Part shown: positions 52,378 through 60,827 of the stretch, one piece after another | Layout of the letters: every line of letters starts with the position of its first letter | Numbering within the stretch: position 1 is the stretch's first letter | Assembly: GCA_002298125.1 (NCBI GenBank) | Contig: DBMJ01000013.1 | Location: 1 to 64,000 of the forward strand | Direction: 5' to 3' | Length of the DNA: 64,000 nucleotides | Origin: Clostridium sp. UBA701 | GTDB lineage: Bacteria > Bacillota > Clostridia > Clostridiales > Clostridiaceae | Translations under genes and position numbers: made by a program | Notes under the pieces: model-generated | Seen by the model: only the letters and a program-made list of their open reading frames with translations | Told to the model about the DNA's origin: nothing | Databases searched by the model: none

Positions 52378-53709
52378 ATGACCTATCTGTCATATGTATG
52401 GAAAATATTATCAAGCAGTTCTGGCATGATCGCCATCACTCTGGGTAATATGCTGATGTTTTTCTGTTTCTTTCGACCACGTTTAAAGTGGTGGCTCTAC
52501 CCTACGCTTGTTGCCATGACCTATTTCGCCCTACCTATGGTATATAAGCTTAATACTTTATTGTTTGGTGCAACCACCACCTACAGCGTTCTGATGACAT
52601 GCCTCGGTTATTGGAATGCCCTTTTGGTGTTAGCTGCTTTCCGAGAACGTTTTTGGAAGATGATTTCCCTTATCTTTACACTGTGCATCCTCAATCGCCT
52701 ATTCACTTTCTGGGGTTATATATTGTACATGCCGCTCCATGCTTTATTCGGCGGCGATATTAATATCAAATTGTCCATTACGCTGGTAATCACCATCATG
52801 TATGGGGTGATTTCTCTCCTGTGTTGGTTTTTCCTGCGCGATAAAGGCCGCCATCTGATTCAAAGAGAGCTACGTCGTCACAACTGGGTGGTGCTGGCTG
52901 GTATTGCAGTTCCCGCCAAGCTAGTCATGGATTTTTGTTCTGACTATGTCTTTAATCTTAACCCATACTCTCATAGCAAGCTCATCTGGGCAATGATTGC
53001 ACTTTGTAACTTTGTTCTTGCGGTCCTTGTATTATATATTTACAGCACTCTCACTACAATGAAACACCTTGAACTGAAGGCCTCTGCACACCGATTAGCC
53101 TTTGAGAAGGAGGCTCAGCAGCGATTTTATGAAACGCAGCTCCACAATCAAAAGGAACTGCACCGTATGAAGCACGATATGAATGGGAACCTGAATACAA
53201 TTTCCCGTTTACTTTCGGAAAATAATAAGGACGAGGCCCTACGCTATCTGGCTGAACTCAGCAATTATGCAGAGAGCCATCAAAAATCGCTGTATTCCGA
53301 CGACCCGTATCTAAATGCCGTAGTGGCTAATTATGCCACGGTACTCGCGAAGAACGACATAACCTTCCAGCAAGAAATACAGCTTGGTAAAATGGGGCTG
53401 CACCATGTTGAAATGTGTTTGGTGCTGAATAATGCGCTGGAAAACGCAATGGAAGCCTCCTTGAAGCTATTGCCAGAGCAACGTTATGTTAAATTACAAG
53501 TGAAAACAAAACAAGGCCGCTTCCTGTTCCGTATCACCAACCGCTTTAATAATGAGCTCCTCATGGAGGACGGTTTGCCGCGTTCCACTAAGGAGAGTAA
53601 GGGTCATGGATACGGGCTGACCAGCATTCGCGACGCGGCCGAGTCCGTGGGAGGTTTTGCAGTCTGCAAAATCGAGGGCGATATGTTCGTGTTGGATGTG
53701 GCTATGTAA
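52378..53709 (+). CDS. GHKL-type sensor histidine kinase (AgrC/VirS-like)
   Basis: This is a 443-aa protein. The N-terminal ~215 residues contain six or seven hydrophobic segments, the sensor part of peptide- or quorum-sensing kinases. A coiled linker leads to the phospho-accepting His in LHRMKHDMNGNLN. The ATPase part has the N-box LNNALENAMEAS and the G-box GHGYGLTSI, as in the HPK10/GHKL class. It presumably phosphorylates the LytTR regulator upstream. No signal-peptide gene (agrD-like) or processing gene is adjacent. AAGGAGG precedes the ATG. G/C-rich codon use is shared with its partner. Confidence 0.9.
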   Translation: MTYLSYVWKILSSSSGMIAITLGNMLMFFCFFRPRLKWWLYPTLVAMTYFALPMVYKLNTLLFGATTTYSVLMTCLGYWNALLVLAAFRERFWKMISLIFTLCILNRLFTFWGYILYMPLHALFGGDINIKLSITLVITIMYGVISLLCWFFLRDKGRHLIQRELRRHNWVVLAGIAVPAKLVMDFCSDYVFNLNPYSHSKLIWAMIALCNFVLAVLVLYIYSTLTTMKHLELKASAHRLAFEKEAQQRFYETQLHNQKELHRMKHDMNGNLNTISRLLSENNKDEALRYLAELSNYAESHQKSLYSDDPYLNAVVANYATVLAKNDITFQQEIQLGKMGLHHVEMCLVLNNALENAMEASLKLLPEQRYVKLQVKTKQGRFLFRITNRFNNELLMEDGLPRSTKESKGHGYGLTSIRDAAESVGGFAVCKIEGDMFVLDVAM

Positions 53710-53909
53710 ATAAACTAAGGGGTGCAGTTCCTTGCAAGGACTTTTGTTTTTGAAGTATTTATAATATAATGACAAACGTCTAATTATATTATAAAATAAT
53801 GGTGAAAAGCCAACAATAAGTCGTAATTTTATAAAAAGGTTCGTTGGTTGTTGATTTGGGAGTAAAACTCAAGACAAAAATCTTTAGAATACGAGGGGTT
53901 GCTTTGCAA

Positions 53910-54275
53910 ATGTATGAAAATGACTATGTTATGAGAATGATAAAAACCACTTTACAAGCATTAGCTTCTTTTTTTAAGGGAAGGAACGCTTTAGAAAACA
54001 GTATTGATAAAAAAAATGGCGATATTTTCATTACAAAAGATACTATGTTGGAGTTAATGATTAAAAAATATTTAAGTGAAGGTGAAATCAACAAAGCTGA
54101 AAATATTCTAATTGAAGCCATAGAATCTCATAAATCACCTAAATACTTAGAACTAGCATTATCCTTTTATGGAGAAATTAGCGAATGGGATGAAGCTAAA
54201 CTCATTAGCTGTAATTTTTCAAAAGAGGAAATACTAGAAGGCTTAGATTTTATAAAAAAGTTATATAATGAATAG
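53910..54275 (+). CDS. DUF6483 family protein
   Basis: This is a 121-aa protein. The start MYENDYVMRMIKTTLQALASFF matches the DUF6483 family, often annotated as hypothetical in clostridia. The second half is helical and TPR-like (LMIKKYLSEGEINKAENILIEAIE). There is no signal peptide. The ATG at 53910 has GAGGGG about eleven bases upstream; the longer ORF from 53844 is less likely. The 200 bases between the kinase and this gene show no other feature. Confidence 0.75.
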   Translation: MYENDYVMRMIKTTLQALASFFKGRNALENSIDKKNGDIFITKDTMLELMIKKYLSEGEINKAENILIEAIESHKSPKYLELALSFYGEISEWDEAKLISCNFSKEEILEGLDFIKKLYNE

Positions 54276-54318
54276 CAACGAAGTAATCCGCATCCCTACA
54301 TATTTGGAATCATCATTT

Positions 54319-55653
54319 TTACAAAATAAATTTACTTTCCTTAAAATATCTTCTACACATGGTGCCTTCGTAGCTAATCATTATAATCCAGCCAATGGCA
54401 ACTGCGTAACATACACTTGAAATTCCTATATATGGAGCAAGAACATATGATAATAAAACTCTTGTGGAAATTTGCATAATAGTTGCCATAAGTGTTATGC
54501 GAAGTTTTCCAACACCTCTGAAAAGCCCTTGGAAAATATTGCAAAATCCTGAAAGCACATAGAAGATGGACATTAGTCTTAAGTACCTCATACCTATTAA
54601 AACAACCTCTATTTCAGAGTTAGCAACAAATAAATTCATAATCTGCTCTGCTCCAAAATATACAATCAAGGCAACAGCAACGCTATATAAAGTAATTATA
54701 ATGTTACTCTTCTTATAGCCCTCAATTATCCTACCCCACTTCTCCCCTCCCCTATTTTGGGCTGAATAAGTGGCAACAGAGGCCGCAAAGCTGTCACCAG
54801 GTGACAGTACAAAGGCATCAACTCTTGTGACAGAGTTGTAGGCTGCTATAGCATTTGTTCCAAATGGATTCACAACCCCTTGAACCAATAGCTTTCCAAT
54901 ATATAAGCAAGTCTGTTGTAAGGCTGACACCCAGCTGTACTGTATAGTTCGTCTTAATAAGGATTTGTCTACAAGAAATTCCTTTGGTTTAAGCCTGATT
55001 AGCGGAATTTTAATATAGACATATATTATACACAATAGGGAGGATACACCCTGTGCAATTACTGTTGCAATCGCTGAGCCAGCTACACCAAACCTAAAAA
55101 TTTTAACAAAGACAAAACATAAAACCCCATTTAGTACGCAGGAAACAATTAAGAAGATTAGTGGAGTTTTAGAGTCTCCTATGGCTCTAAGTGCGGATGA
55201 ATAGAAATTATATAAGAATGAAAAGATTAGTCCCCCAAATATTATCTTTAAGAATATAGCTGCATCGTCTAGGATCTCCTTAGGTGTGCCAGTGATGATG
55301 AGAACCCATCTAGAAAGAAGTATGCAAACTAAAGACGTTATTAAAGTAAAAATTATTCCTGCTATTAAGGCTGTAGAGACCTCTCTCTTTAAGGCTTTAT
55401 ATTTACCCGCTCCAAAAAGCTGGGACATAAGTACCGAGGTACCAATACAAATACCAAAGATAAAGAAAATCCCAATTGACATAATTGGATTTGCAACACC
55501 CACCGATGCCAATGCATTCTTTCCAATGTATCTGCCAACTATTATAGCATCTGTGGTATTATAAAGCTGTTGAAATATATTTCCCAGTACCATAGGAATA
55601 GCAAAAGTTATTAATATTTTTGATGGACTTCCTTCAGTCATATCACCCTTCAT
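54319..55653 (-). CDS. MATE family efflux transporter
   Basis: This is a 444-aa membrane protein with twelve predicted spans. The start MTEGSPSKILITFAIPMVLGNIFQQLYNTTDAIIVGRYIG is the usual clostridial MATE N-terminus (Gln and Asp in the first helices), and SALQQTCLYIGKLLVQGVVNPFGTNAIAAY starts the second half. Members export drugs or metabolites in exchange for Na or H. The substrate is unknown. GGGGGA lies before the ATG. It is monocistronic and convergent with the DUF6483 gene. Confidence 0.9.
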   Translation of the reverse strand: MKGDMTEGSPSKILITFAIPMVLGNIFQQLYNTTDAIIVGRYIGKNALASVGVANPIMSIGIFFIFGICIGTSVLMSQLFGAGKYKALKREVSTALIAGIIFTLITSLVCILLSRWVLIITGTPKEILDDAAIFLKIIFGGLIFSFLYNFYSSALRAIGDSKTPLIFLIVSCVLNGVLCFVFVKIFRFGVAGSAIATVIAQGVSSLLCIIYVYIKIPLIRLKPKEFLVDKSLLRRTIQYSWVSALQQTCLYIGKLLVQGVVNPFGTNAIAAYNSVTRVDAFVLSPGDSFAASVATYSAQNRGGEKWGRIIEGYKKSNIIITLYSVAVALIVYFGAEQIMNLFVANSEIEVVLIGMRYLRLMSIFYVLSGFCNIFQGLFRGVGKLRITLMATIMQISTRVLLSYVLAPYIGISSVCYAVAIGWIIMISYEGTMCRRYFKESKFIL

Positions 55654-55836
55654 AATTAATCCCCCAAAGCATCTGTGTCTTTCGTATTTTTATAACCCAT
55701 TGTATTATAGCATTGAAAGGTTTTAGCTAGCAAAATATAATAGGACTTGATATTTTCACAAGGATTATATTATTGCCTTAATATAGTATATAATTAAGTA
55801 TAGAGGTCTAATGCATTTTAAATGGAGGGGAAAAGC

Positions 55837-56028
55837 ATGTACGAATACAAGTATGTAGAATGTTCTATGGGGGGAATTTTCACTGGAGATAATCATCAGG
55901 AAATTATTAATGAACATGCAAAGCAGGGCTGGAGGCTTATTCAAATTGTCCCTTTATATTATACAATGGAGGGAAGAGCAAAGAACTTTGAAATAATATT
56001 TGAGAGAAAGCTAGAAGAAAATATATAG
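55837..56028 (+). CDS. DUF4177 domain protein, 63 aa
   Basis: MYEYKYVECSMGG and HAKQGWRLIQIVPLYY and the end FEIIFERKL are the DUF4177 pattern, a small one-domain family of unknown function. GGAGGGG lies seven bases before the ATG at 55837; the ORF beginning at 55822 merely reads through the ribosome site. Confidence 0.82.
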   Translation: MYEYKYVECSMGGIFTGDNHQEIINEHAKQGWRLIQIVPLYYTMEGRAKNFEIIFERKLEENI

Positions 56029-56158
56029 AGCTAAGAATGGCTGTATCGCGGGAGATTTTCTGCAAAGTTCCCATTTTACCAATTACAGATTGACATTCCT
56101 TACAATATATACTAATATAATCTTTGTAAATCAAATGAATTTGTGAGGGAGTGCTGAA

Positions 56159-56328
56159 ATGATTTTGTTGTTATAATTTTTAATCTGAATTTAGTTATTA
56201 AACTAAATAGCTTGGTTGGACATAGTTTTTTCACAGCTTTTTACCTATTTAAATTAGGTTTATTTGTTGTGGGCAGTGTTAACCTTTTAGATTTAAAGTT
56301 AGGAACAACAGCATTTACAGTCCTTTAA
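56159..56328 (+). pseudogene. frameshifted small membrane protein
   Basis: GAGGGAG seven bases upstream marks an ATG at 56159 that reads MILLL and stops. Shifting the frame by one base in the adjoining T run opens 54 further codons to TAA at 56326-56328 (DFVVIIFNLNLVIKLN, FFTAFYLFKLGLFVVGS), which look like two membrane segments. The simplest reading is loss of one T. No family is recognised. The remainder of 56029-56662 has no other gene. Confidence 0.4.
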
Positions 56329-56462
56329 TAAAATGATGAAATTGATGGTTTAATATGTATTTATAATTTCACATGGATACGTAATTATAAATATATGACC
56401 TAAGGGTATATCCAATGGTATAGTTGTGATATACGCTAATTTTGTTATATTTAGGAAATAAC

Positions 56463-56493
56463 GCTGTACTGTCTTAGCAGTATGGCATTTTTA
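56463..56493 (+). terminator. terminator-like hairpin
   Basis: A 9-bp stem (56463-56471 with 56478-56486, two G-U pairs) is followed by ATTTTTATTTT. Confidence 0.6.
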
Positions 56494-56505
56494 TTTTCTT
56501 TTCTT

Positions 56506-56556
56506 AATCAAAGGGACTGTAGGTGAGTTAATTTCATCAGCAGTCCCTTTTTGATT
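56506..56556 (+). terminator. terminator-like hairpin
   Basis: Arms 56506-56519 and 56541-56556 pair around AAAGGGACTG/CAGTCCCTTT with a 21-nt loop and a short T run in the right arm. Confidence 0.5.
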
Positions 56557-56662
56557 GGGGTGGTAATCAAGGAATATGCAGTTTAAAAAATCGAATGAAA
56601 GGTTTTGTAAGTGGTATGAAAGACAATAGTACGCAATAAATAAAATATTGGAGGAAATGATT

Positions 56663-57841
56663 ATGGAAAGATATAAAAATATAAATTCAATTAAGGAAGT
56701 AAAGGAAATTCTTCAAAATTTCCAAGAGTTATATGCAAAAAAAGATATGAGCCAGCTTGAGACTTTTGTAAAGGAAGCATTTTCTTTACAGGATGGACTT
56801 GCTGTGCTTGGAAGCGGAATGAACCAATGGTGCTTTAATACCGATGACATAAAAACACTTATTAGCTCTCATTGGGCCAATGAAAATAACTACTGGAGAG
56901 AAATTGATTTTAAATTTGAAGAAGCTAAGATTTTTGCAAATGAAAATGTTGCTTGGGCTGTTACAATTGGGAACATTAGAAATACACTATCTGAGGAAAA
57001 ACAAATTGAAGAGACAATTAACAAGGTGAAGGATATCTTAGGTAGAGAAAAAAAATCAAAGGAAAACGCACTGGAGGCTGTAAGCAAGCTTGCTGATACG
57101 CTAAGACAAGTAGAAGATGGTGAAAATTATGTATGGCCTTTTAGATTTACTTGTGTACTTATAAAGGAAAACAGCACCTGGAAATTTCATCAAATGCAGT
57201 TTTCTCTTGATTCAGAATCATGGACATATAGATTTATTGATGAAAACTATGATAAGAGTATATTTGAAATGTCTAAAGCAAATTCAGACAAAGATATTGA
57301 GGAAATTAGAAGAGTTCTTCAGATATTCCAGGATGGATATACAAAAAGAGATATAAATTATATTGATGAATATATGAAAGAGGTTTTTCTACTTGATGAG
57401 GAATTAGTAGTAATAGGAACAGATGCAGATGAGCTCTGTTTAGGAATTGAGGCTACTAGAGGAATAGTTGATTCAGATTGGAAATATTGGGGGAATTTCA
57501 AGCTTAATGTAGAGGGGGCTATAATATCTGTTAAGGATGATGTTGCTTATTTTACTACAAAAGCAATTCTAGACAGAATTGTATCTAACGAGGAAATACT
57601 TAAATGGATTAGCGGCACTGCTAAATATACATTTGAATCCGAAAAAACACCAAAACATAAGCTAAGGATAGTTCTTTGTGATATTTTAGATCTTCTTTAT
57701 CAAAGTGAAAGAGGGGAAACCTTCATTACGCCAATGAGATTCTCAGGAGTTTTAGTGAAAAAAGATGGAAGGTGGCTCCTTCAACATGTACAATACTCAG
57801 ATTATGCTGACGGAATGCCTGGGGTAAGAATAGTAAAGTAA
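56663..57841 (+). CDS. two-domain SnoaL-like/NTF2-fold protein
   Basis: This is a 392-aa protein with two related halves of ~195 residues. Each has a helix such as VKEILQNFQELYAKKDMSQLETFVKEAF or RRVLQIFQDGYTKRDINYIDEYMKEVF, then LVVIGTDADE-like and DDVAYFTT-like strands and a final GVLVKKDGRWLLQHVQYS. These match SnoaL-like (DUF4440 type) folds. No signal peptide is present. It probably binds or converts a small molecule, but nothing more specific can be said. The ATG at 56663 lies eight bases after GGAGG; two earlier starts are poorly spaced. Confidence 0.8.
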   Translation: MERYKNINSIKEVKEILQNFQELYAKKDMSQLETFVKEAFSLQDGLAVLGSGMNQWCFNTDDIKTLISSHWANENNYWREIDFKFEEAKIFANENVAWAVTIGNIRNTLSEEKQIEETINKVKDILGREKKSKENALEAVSKLADTLRQVEDGENYVWPFRFTCVLIKENSTWKFHQMQFSLDSESWTYRFIDENYDKSIFEMSKANSDKDIEEIRRVLQIFQDGYTKRDINYIDEYMKEVFLLDEELVVIGTDADELCLGIEATRGIVDSDWKYWGNFKLNVEGAIISVKDDVAYFTTKAILDRIVSNEEILKWISGTAKYTFESEKTPKHKLRIVLCDILDLLYQSERGETFITPMRFSGVLVKKDGRWLLQHVQYSDYADGMPGVRIVK

Positions 57842-57940
57842 AAGCCACTTGATTTGTTGAAGCAGAATTTATTTAAAATGAATTTGTAAAACAAATTAGT
57901 ATATAAATTTAATCTATTCCTTAAGATATTATTAAAACTT

Positions 57941-57971
57941 GAGCTATTGGATAACCCCAATAGCTCTTTTT
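57941..57971 (+). terminator. terminator of the SnoaL-like gene
   Basis: A perfect 10-bp stem (57941-57950 with 57957-57966) is followed by TTTTTAATAAT. Confidence 0.85.
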
Positions 57972-57998
57972 AATAATCCAAATCACCAACATTTCCCC

Positions 57999-58066
57999 TT
58001 GACAAAAAAAATCATAGTAGTAAAATATATTTTGCATACGAAATATATCAATGTGAAATATTCGTA
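57999..58066 (+). promoter_or_regulatory. promoter and MarR-type operator of the exporter operon
   Basis: TTGACA (57999-58004) and TAAAAT (58021-58026) with a 16-base spacer form a good vegetative promoter. Just downstream, TACGAA (58037-58042) and TTCGTA (58061-58066) are arms of an inverted repeat with partly matching inner bases (AATAT region), placed where a MarR protein would block transcription. Confidence 0.65.
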
Positions 58067-58113
58067 AACTAAATATTATTTGGTAAATTAACATGAGAAA
58101 GAAGGTGAATAAC

Positions 58114-58542
58114 TTGGAGGAGTTAAGTAAGAGCATGCTGATAGTAAGAACCTTAAAACAGATCATGTCTTCTCTTAAAAAAAACATAGAATGCCAATAT
58201 AAGGGCTTCAGTCTTACGGGACCTCAGGGTATGCTGATGGGAACTCTAGCTCATTGTGGCGAGATGAAGGTAAGTGACTTAAGTGAAAAGCTCTATCTTT
58301 CAAACAGTACAGTCTCTGGAATAATAGACAGACTAGAAAAACAAGGTTTGGTGGAAAGAATTAGAAGCGAAGAAGATAGAAGAGTGGTATATGTTAAAAT
58401 AACTCCTGAATTTAAAATAATTTCAGAACAACATTTTAAGAAAATACAGAGAGAAATTGAAATGAAAATGAGTAAAGCAAGTCCTGAGGAGCTAGACAAA
58501 ATACAGGATGGCTTAAATACTCTTAAAAATTTGTTAGAGTAA
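58114..58542 (+). CDS. MarR-family transcriptional regulator
   Basis: This is a 142-aa winged-helix protein (MKVSDLSEKLYLSNSTVSGIIDRLEKQGLVER, then the wing SEEDRRVVYVKITPEF). It probably represses its own operon with the two downstream ABC exporter genes and lets go when a drug or metabolite binds. A TTG at 58114 has AAGGTG six bases upstream; the in-frame ATG at 58093 lacks a clear ribosome site, so the start is uncertain. The next gene begins 59 bases downstream. Confidence 0.87.
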   Translation: MEELSKSMLIVRTLKQIMSSLKKNIECQYKGFSLTGPQGMLMGTLAHCGEMKVSDLSEKLYLSNSTVSGIIDRLEKQGLVERIRSEEDRRVVYVKITPEFKIISEQHFKKIQREIEMKMSKASPEELDKIQDGLNTLKNLLE

Positions 58543-58601
58543 TAATAAATATTTATAACAATACTCACATTTTATACTAGTAGTAAGGAGTTGACAGAAC
58601 A

Positions 58602-60827
58602 ATGTTTAAACTAGCCAAATATCTAAAGCCCTTTATGGCATTGATTTTAGGGGCAGTAATTTTACTTTTTGTTCAGGCGATGTGCGATCTTTCATTACCA
58701 GATTACATGTCAAATATTGTAAACAAGGGTATACAACAGAGTGGTATTGAAAATGCGGTTCCACAGGCTGTAAGAGTAAGCCAAATGAACAAGCTTACCA
58801 TATTTATGGATGCAAAGGACAAGGATGAAATCCTTAATAATTATACACTTATTGATAAATCAAGCTCAGATTACGATAAGTATTTAAAGAAATACCCTGT
58901 TTTAGAGAAAGAGTCTATATATGTGTTAAAGGATGTTAGCAAGACTGAAATTGACAACATGAACCCTGTACTTGGTAAGGCCTTTCTTGCAGTTACAGGT
59001 GTTGATAAGAGGAAGGCTGAGGCTAAAGATGGAGTAATAAACTTTAATGGCACTAAGCTCCCTGCCAATACAGACCTTTTTGCATTTTTATCCAAATTAC
59101 CAGCAGAGCAGAGAAAGAAAATCTCTGAAGACATGGCTGCAAGGTTCACCTCTTTTGGTGAAAATATGATAATTCAAGCTGCTACAAATTCTATAAAAGT
59201 TGAGTATGAGGCCATAGGAATAAATACAGATAAGATTCAAAGCAATTACATTCTAGGTACTGGGCTAATAATGCTTTTAATTTCATTATTTAGTGCAGTT
59301 TGTACCGTGGTTGTAGGACTTTTTGCCTCTAGAACTGCTGCAGGAGTTTCACGTAACCTGCGTAAAGATGTATTTACAAAGGTTGAGAGTTTCTCCAATA
59401 CAGAATTTGATAAGTTTTCTACTGCTTCCTTGATAACTAGGACTACAAATGATATTACTCAAATTCAGATGCTGATAGTAATAGCTATAAGAATGATAAT
59501 CTACGCACCTATAATGGGTATTGGCGGAATAATTAAGGCACTTAACAGGAGCGTGTCCATGTCTTGGATTATTGCACTGGCAGTTATAGTGCTCCTTAGC
59601 TTAATAACAAGTGTCTTCTCCGTTGCACTACCTAAATTTAAAGCCATACAGAAGCTTATAGATAGATTAAACCTGGTAACCCGTGAAAATCTTTCAGGCA
59701 TGATGGTAATAAGAGCCTTCAACACTCAGAAATTTGAGGAAAATAGGTTTGATAAGGCAAATAAAGACCTTACAGGAACAAACCTCTTTGTAAATCGAAT
59801 AATGGTAGTTATGTTCCCTGCAATGATGCTAATAATGAATGGTATTACCTTGCTCATTGTATGGGTAGGTGCTCATCAGATAGCAGATTCTAGCATGCAG
59901 GTTGGAGATATGATGGCCTTTATGCAGTATGCTATGCAAATATTATTTTCCTTCATCATGATGTCCTTTATGTTCATTATGATACCAAGAGCTTCCGTTT
60001 CTGCACAGAGAATTGCTGAAGTTTTAGAGGTAGAGCCTACTATAGTAGACCCAGAACAGCCTAAGCATTTTAACGAAAAGGTTGAGGGTGTTGTAGAATT
60101 TAAAGATGTTTCCTTTAGATATCCTGGTGCTGAGGAGGATGTGCTTAAAAATATCAGCTTTAAGGCCTTACCTGGTGAAACCACAGCCTTTATCGGTTCC
60201 ACCGGTGCTGGTAAAACTACACTTATCAACTTAATTCCTCGCTTCTATGATGTCACTTCTGGTGAAGTTTTAATCGATGGTGTGGATATTAGAGATATTA
60301 CTCAGTATGAACTTAGGGATCAAATTGGCTATATTCCTCAGAAGGGCTCGCTGTTTCAAGGCACCATTGAATCCAATCTAAAGTATGCAGATGAGAATGC
60401 TTCAAAAGAGGATATAGTAACAGCTGCTGAAATTGCACAGGCTATGGATATCATAAATGAAAAGCCTGAAGGTTTTGATAGTGAAATATCCCAGGGAGGA
60501 GCAAATGTATCAGGTGGACAGAAGCAGAGATTGTCTATAGCTCGTGCTCTAGTTAAGAAGCCTCAGATTTATATATTTGATGACAGCTTCTCAGCTCTTG
60601 ACTTTAAGACAGATTCCATGCTTCGAAAGGCATTAAAGGCACAGACTGCCTCTAGCACTCTTTTAATCGTTGCACAGCGTATTTCAACAATAATGCATGC
60701 TGAACAGATAATCGTCCTTGATGAAGGCAGAATAGTTGGTATAGGCACCCATGAGGAGCTTATGAAAAATTGTGAAACCTATAAGGAAATTGCATTATCA
60801 CAGCTCTCAAAGGAGGAATTAGCATGA
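58602..60827 (+). CDS. ABC exporter half-transporter with degenerate ATPase site, subunit 1
   Basis: This is a 741-aa protein: one membrane segment at about 10-30, a ~165-residue extracytoplasmic insert (about 45-210), then five more spans and an ATPase domain (from about 490). Walker A is GSTGAGKTT and the signature is VSGGQKQR. In Walker B (IYIFDDSFSALD) Asp replaces the catalytic Glu, so its own site should be slow. This is the pattern of the non-catalytic partner in heterodimeric exporters such as TM287/288 or BmrCD. Its stop overlaps the next gene by ATGA. It is controlled by the MarR protein upstream and probably exports a drug or lipid. Confidence 0.9.
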   Translation: MFKLAKYLKPFMALILGAVILLFVQAMCDLSLPDYMSNIVNKGIQQSGIENAVPQAVRVSQMNKLTIFMDAKDKDEILNNYTLIDKSSSDYDKYLKKYPVLEKESIYVLKDVSKTEIDNMNPVLGKAFLAVTGVDKRKAEAKDGVINFNGTKLPANTDLFAFLSKLPAEQRKKISEDMAARFTSFGENMIIQAATNSIKVEYEAIGINTDKIQSNYILGTGLIMLLISLFSAVCTVVVGLFASRTAAGVSRNLRKDVFTKVESFSNTEFDKFSTASLITRTTNDITQIQMLIVIAIRMIIYAPIMGIGGIIKALNRSVSMSWIIALAVIVLLSLITSVFSVALPKFKAIQKLIDRLNLVTRENLSGMMVIRAFNTQKFEENRFDKANKDLTGTNLFVNRIMVVMFPAMMLIMNGITLLIVWVGAHQIADSSMQVGDMMAFMQYAMQILFSFIMMSFMFIMIPRASVSAQRIAEVLEVEPTIVDPEQPKHFNEKVEGVVEFKDVSFRYPGAEEDVLKNISFKALPGETTAFIGSTGAGKTTLINLIPRFYDVTSGEVLIDGVDIRDITQYELRDQIGYIPQKGSLFQGTIESNLKYADENASKEDIVTAAEIAQAMDIINEKPEGFDSEISQGGANVSGGQKQRLSIARALVKKPQIYIFDDSFSALDFKTDSMLRKALKAQTASSTLLIVAQRISTIMHAEQIIVLDEGRIVGIGTHEELMKNCETYKEIALSQLSKEELA

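Noticed and set aside
57921..58187. 88-residue minus-strand frame over the MarR promoter
   Set aside because: It covers a terminator, a promoter and the MarR start, and has no ribosome site.
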